DNA from: Melampsora larici-populina 98AG31
Taxonomy: Eukaryota > Basidiomycota > Pucciniomycetes > Pucciniales > Melampsoraceae
Length of the DNA stretch: 64,000 bases
NCBI RefSeq assembly: GCF_000204055.1
Contig: NW_006768767.1
Location: forward strand, 275,757 to 339,756
Direction of reading: 5' to 3'
Made by a program: the position numbers and the translations under genes. The notes beneath the pieces were generated by a model. It was not told the origin of the DNA. It ran no database searches and worked only from the letters and a program-made list of their open reading frames with translations. Shown here one piece after another: positions 60,004 to 64,000 of this stretch; the stretch's first letter is position 1, and each line of letters opens with the position of its first letter.

Positions 60004-60366
60004 TGTTAAGGCCCGGACTGACTTGGCATCGTAGAGGACAAGCCACTCAGCCCCTTTTCTCACCCTTGATCGGTTTAGACCGGTTAGAAGTGTTCAGATG
60101 ATTGTGATCTAAACTAGGTTTCTTTTCTTCCTAATTCGTCTTTTGTAAACGCCACGTCAAACGTGTTTTGTATAAAAAGTTCCATTGTTTTCCTAAAACT
60201 TATTAGCTTTTCTTTCGTCACATTTTCCTATTTGTTTCGGTAGATTAGAACTAACACTAGTTCTCTAGGTTAGAACAAGTTTCATCTTTATGCAATTGTC
60301 ACATTTTCCTATTTGTTTTGGTAGATTAGAACTAACACTAGTTCTCTAGTTTTGTCCCGCTCTACA
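60004..60366 (+). repeat. 3' LTR of the Copia element
   Basis: Same length as the 5' LTR; the two substitutions seen are G to A near 60201 and C to T near 60320. Confidence 0.92.
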
Positions 60367-60416
60367 ATTTCGAAATAAAATCTGTCACTTGGTCAAGCTT
60401 TTCTGAGATGACTGTA

Positions 60417-61259
60417 CTTAATTGTGCCAGTCATATAGCTTAATTGTTGACTCTCCAAATCCTGTTTACCCAATGACTTTTCGGTTGTTGGCTTTTGGTT
60501 TGTTGATAACCCTTCGTGCTCTGTTTACCAAATTTCCTTGTTAGCAAGATTATCTTATACCATTTCAGTGAAGCCTTTATCTTTTCCAAGTCTTGAAGGT
60601 TTCGCGTTCTTCGCGCCGTTCGAGGTCGTGCAAGCCACCTGAGCAGCTGACCGATCCAAGCCCTTCATGTAACATGATTTGTAATCAACATGTGGTAATG
60701 AAATAGAATGTTGCTGTGCAGTTTTGAAAAAAGCTGATGACCAACATGAAAGTGACGTAATAGGTTGTTAACCAACCAGTTTACCATTTCTATCCTTTAT
60801 CATAAGTTCATCTCTTTTTCAAAATTGTTTGTGGTTTCTTCTGTTCCTTCGATTCAGAAAATTCTCATCATCATCATCAACAATGATGATGATCTTATAT
60901 CTGGACTCATGGTATCTTTCTTGCTGATCAATATTGTTGGGATGTCATTTCTGAGAAAAGAAGTGCTGCAAAATGTTGTGTAGTCAAGGTAATCGAGTAA
61001 GTATAAAACGACTTGATGTCAGATTACAAAATCCATCTTAGCGCTGACATGAATTCCGTATGTCATCTCGTCTAGAACTTCAAATATTGAAAGATCGATC
61101 GCAAGGCCTCATTTTCTGGTCTTCTTTACCTCGTTTTGGTCATCATTTTTCTTTTGGTGCTTATTTATAAGTTACATTCGGGTGCAATTTCCAAGTGATC
61201 CGTTTGTATGCTTTTACAGACAAACAGATTCATAACTGAATTCTAAAAATCAATCAATT
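60417..61259. other. Intergenic, no supportable gene
   Basis: Between the large transposon and the gene at 61260. The 72-codon frame from 60765 has a hydrophobic start but no other support. Confidence 0.4.
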
Positions 61260-62906
61260 ATGTCAAGCCGTTGGCGGGAAAGAAAGGGTATGTTTACTTT
61301 ACAGTGACTTTGACTTTGACTTTGTTCAAGTGAAATACCACTCGCAAAACCTCTCCACTACCCCACTACTCCCTTTTCAATAACCCTTTGTATGATTTGA
61401 CCCGGTACGGATCGGGGCGGATGAGTAGCTTCCAAATCAGATCTGAGCTTCTCATATCCTCTCACCCCGATCCCACAGCTTTCACTTCAATATGACTTCA
61501 TACTTTGTCAATCCGAATTTTATTTGATCATCCGGCTGACTCTTGATCTCTTGATGCAATCCAATTATTCCAGGACAGTACGTTTCAGCGGGTGAACTGC
61601 AGTAAGTCATATTTTGTAGCCTATCCTTACATACTACATTCAGAAGCTTACCGTCACTCTTCCTATGTGTGCTTCCTCCTTTGCCACCACATTTTCTCCA
61701 ACTTTCAGAGCTCGTGGGAAAGCCCTTTTGACACCGGTACCAAGATATTGTCAAGCTTGGGTTCAAGTCTCACCTCATTCGAGCTACAAGGTTCTTAAAT
61801 GGGTTCGACGTGATCATTCCACTCGCCCAACAACTAACCAATCGGCCCAAAACAACCAAACCTCAGCTCCTTGCTGTATCAATGATCCCAACACTATTGA
61901 TGGCTCAAGCAATGAAGCGAATGTCCTGGAGGACGATGATGATGGTGGAGGATCAGAGAGGAATGGTGATTCTCCTGTTGCAGGTGCCAGCCCATCTAGG
62001 TTATCTAAATTAGGCCAAAAGACCTCTCGAGCCATAGGCGCAGAAACTGAAGGCACTGGAGGACAACTTGCAGGACTAGAAACTGGTCATATTGCTGGAG
62101 AAATCAAGATGGATGAAGACAAGGAGGAAGATAGAAGTGTGAGTGGTACACAGGATCATTCAGTTCCAGTTGCTCCAACACCTTCAGATCCACAAGTGGC
62201 ATCTGGGAAATTGCCTTTACCCAAATCACAAGCCAACAAAGAATCAAGACTCAAAGAGATTGATATGGAAGAGCAGTCTTACAATGACGTGATTGACGAT
62301 CAACCATATGAGAACAAGGGTGCTGATGTGATAATGTGTGAAGGTGATGAAGTCTCAGGGCAGGCCCAATGGACTGGAAAAAATGTATCAAAGATTGGTT
62401 TAGATCATGCACTTGGTCTTGAAAAGCCTCTTGATGGTGAGGAGAACTTTAATTGAACTTCTCTCTTGTTTTTTGCTAGCTATCCTAACGGCTTGATTGC
62501 TCTAGGCTCTGTCATGCCTAGCCCCCCTACTGAGCCTCCAGTACTATCCTTGCTTCCATCAATTGTGCCAAATGGACATTCAATTGTTGAAGAAACTGAG
62601 CATTCTAAAGCTCCAAAATCATCTCAATCATATGATCATTCATTACCTCTTGATTCACTCCAACCTTGGGAGATCTCTGATCCAATGGAGGCGGCTACTC
62701 CTCAAAACCAAGAAGCTATTCCAAATGAACCATGGCATCAGAGTGAGGCTGCTGAACTGTCAGAATCTCATACCACCATCAGCTCAGGAACCATAGAGGT
62801 CACCAGGAAAGACTTGGAATTTTCTCCTATCCCCGGCCTTGGTATTGTTGATCATGAAGGATCTTTAACAAACTCGGGGTCACAGCCCATAACTGAGGAA
62901 ACCTAG
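61260..62906 (+). CDS. Protein with BCL7-like N-terminal motif and acidic disordered tail
   Basis: Exons 61260-61287, 61574-61601, 61709-62436 and 62506-62906 have GT..AG ends and exact frame continuity, giving 394 residues. The N-terminus (MSSRWRERKG, then WVQVSPHSSYKVLKWV at residues 36-51) resembles the conserved BCL7 motif WVTVGDTSLRIYKWV, and, as in BCL7 proteins, everything after it is an acidic, Ser/Pro/Glu-rich tail of low complexity (EDDDDGGGSE, KEIDMEEQSY, SPPTEPP). BCL7 proteins are SWI/SNF chromatin-remodelling subunits in animals; a similar role here is only a suggestion. The short match makes this uncertain. The last intron is supported because its retention would end the protein at 62456. 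Confidence 0.5.
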
Positions 62907-63263
62907 AACACTACACAATCATCTGCGGTGACACTTGTCTCACAGTCTTTGAAACTGGTACCAACTGAAAGAAACCATGACAGCCCTTCTGTACCAAGGA
63001 TGGATAATGATGGAATGCTAGTGATGGATGATGATGGAGTACTGGTGAGTGACAATGATAAAGCCCCAATAAACTCATGAGCAAGTGCATACTCCTACTA
63101 TAGTTCCATCAACAGCAAAAATGGATGGATGGGTCTGAGTGATAAGCTCATCTTTTATTGGGTTCAGAAGGGATTGAGAAAGTTGAAGTTTATCTCTCTG
63201 GTTTGTTGTGTGGTTTTTTCTCTTGATCCCTTGGTTTGATACAATGTTGTTTTTACATCATTA
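62907..63263. other. 3' flank of the BCL7-like gene
   Basis: The frame after the stop at 62906 stays Asp/Gly/Met-rich (two copies of a DNDG/DDDG-containing unit near 63000-63050), so it may once have been coding or be a further exon. No other feature. Confidence 0.35.
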
Positions 63264-63420
63264 AGGGTACTCAAAGTAAGTATGTACGTGTACATACTTT
63301 TTGCTACATACTTTTTTTGGCGGGGAAGACAAGGCCAAAACTATCTTTTTTTCTTTGTCCCCGCCAAAAAAGTATGTAGCAAAAAGTATGTAGCACTACA
63401 TACTTTACTTTGAGTACCCT
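63264..63420. mobile_element. 157-bp MITE with about 60-bp inverted ends, TA target site
   Basis: AGGGTACTCAAAGTA at 63264 and its inverted copy ending at 63420, with repeated AGTATGTAG and CTACATACTTTTT words inside both arms and GGCGGGGA near the centre. TA lies at 63262-63263 and 63421-63422. No coding capacity. Confidence 0.82.
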
Positions 63421-63911
63421 TATTAACTCAAGCTGTTAGAAGGTTCTTTAAAAGTGTAAAATGGTTTTCTTTTTTATGTATACATACAAATGTTGTTAGG
63501 TAGGTGTGTTTGTATGCAATTTTGAATTTAAGTAGATTTTGTTTCTTTAAGTGGAATGGGGGAGAACAAATGGGATTTGTTATGCGGTTTTATAAGTAGA
63601 TTTGGCTTAGATCAATGGATCTTGATTGGCATTGACTTGATTTATGAAAATGAGTTTCCTCTGAAAGGTAAAGACTACTTTCAATTAAAATTCTGTATAT
63701 TGTTAGTTGAGATTCTTGACTTTGTAGTTTCTTCAAAAGAAGGATCTTATGATATGTTGTAGCATACGGATTTCTGAACAGAAAATCAATTGGCTTGATT
63801 GGATAGACTTATCAGTTGAAGAGCCATACAGTACAGCTGGTTTTGAAAGATTTTAAGTGCCAATCACTGCTGGCTTAAGCCGTATTTAGTCAGATCTGAG
63901 ACAAGGTGTTA
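63421..63911. other. Intergenic, no supportable gene
   Basis: The frame 63556-63762 (68 codons) has no motif. It lies between the MITE and the third CAGTC-type transposon end. Confidence 0.35.
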
Positions 63912-64000
63912 CAGTCATTTTCAAAAAGCTTGCCAAAATTTGGGGAGCATCCGGAATCTGGATTATCGATGGGAATCCCCACAAGATAATTCCCATCAGG
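63912..64000 (+). mobile_element. Left end of a third CAGTC-type element, runs off the window
   Basis: CAGTCATTTTCAAAAAGCTT preceded by TA (63910-63911) matches the terminal sequence at 43989 and 47943 in 18-19 of 20 positions. What follows (TGGGGAGCATCCGG...) differs from the other two, so it is a separate member of the family whose body lies outside. Confidence 0.65.

Larger units (their letters stand above)
52168..60366 (+). mobile_element. Ty1/Copia LTR retrotransposon with three later insertions
   Basis: Two LTRs of 363 bp (52168-52530 and 60004-60366) start with TGTTAAGG and end with GCTCTACA; I count two differences between them. ATTTC is duplicated at both ends (52163-52167 and 60367-60371). 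A purine tract rich in G (59992-60003) precedes the 3' LTR. The coding region is in Copia order: gag, zinc knuckle, protease, integrase, reverse transcriptase, RNase H. It is broken by a CACTA MITE, an AT-rich insertion and a solo LTR, so it can no longer move by itself. LTR similarity means it is young, and the three insertions are younger still. Confidence 0.93.
47943..60414. mobile_element. Two-gene Tc1/IS630-like DNA transposon (interrupted by a Copia element)
   Basis: Left end CAGTCATCTCAGAAAAGCTT at 47943; the inverted copy ends at 60414; TA flanks both ends (47941-47942 and 60415-60416). The inverted repeat covers at least 80 bp, through TTTTATTTCGAAATTACACA and GCATATGTATAAGC; on the right side it is split at 52167/60367 by the Copia insertion, which proves that 52100-52167 and 60367-60414 were once joined. 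Without the Copia element and its 5-bp duplication the transposon is about 4.3 kb. It carries an unknown gene (48151-50228, plus) and a DDE_3 transposase (50930-51993, minus) tail to tail. Confidence 0.8.

Overview
The window looks like nuclear DNA of a basidiomycete, most likely a rust fungus (Pucciniales). This is an inference from AT-rich DNA, genes split by many introns of about 50-100 bp with GT..AG ends, and dense transposable elements beside conserved eukaryotic single-copy genes. No rRNA, tRNA or CRISPR array was seen.

Layout. 1-1065: GC-rich degenerate DNA with a perfect palindrome. 1066-2902: seven-exon wax-synthase-like membrane acyltransferase. 2903-12274: a repeat graveyard with a PIF/Harbinger transposase remnant, a small foldback element and short tandem repeats. 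12275-18190: a decayed hAT transposon with a Pack-type (gene-fragment-carrying) hAT-like insertion inside it. 18590-19396: unrecognised protein with a duplicated motif. 20953-21164: MITE. 24174-26334: eight-exon cytochrome P450. 27626-29727: eight-exon secreted beta-helix (pectin-lyase-fold) protein. 31155-33819, minus strand: a COP9 signalosome subunit 4-like gene with an apparent frameshift, followed almost without a gap by acidic exons that may belong to it. 34560-35840: possible small secreted protein gene. 36180-37506: KAE1/OSGEP of the KEOPS complex. 38183-40340, minus strand: secreted pepsin-like aspartic protease of 11 exons. 41974-43150: PA28-gamma proteasome activator.

From 43989 the window is dominated by one transposon family with TA target sites and CAGTC-type terminal inverted repeats. 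A 2.1-kb member (43989-46112) carries gene pieces and ends 15 bp before an F-box/LRR gene. A large member (47943-60414) carries a DDE_3 (Tc1/IS630-type) transposase and, tail to tail with it, a second conserved-looking gene of unknown function with a possible SAM-like C-terminus. A third copy starts at 63912 and runs off the window. Inside the right inverted repeat of the large member sits a young Ty1/Copia retrotransposon (52168-60366, two 363-bp LTRs, TSD ATTTC). The Copia element has itself been hit by a CACTA MITE (TSD TCA), a 1.75-kb AT-rich insertion and a 949-bp solo LTR (TSD AGATG), so three tiers of nesting can be dated relative to each other. Between this block and the end lies a four-exon gene with an N-terminal motif resembling BCL7 proteins and an acidic disordered tail.

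The host genes are unrelated housekeeping or secreted functions (tRNA modification, cullin deneddylation, proteasome activation, secreted hydrolases) separated by transposon blocks; no metabolic cluster is evident. The most interesting candidate for an undescribed system is the two-gene Tc1/IS630-like element with its accessory protein and its family of partner elements. Exon coordinates were derived by hand from splice consensus and reading-frame continuity.
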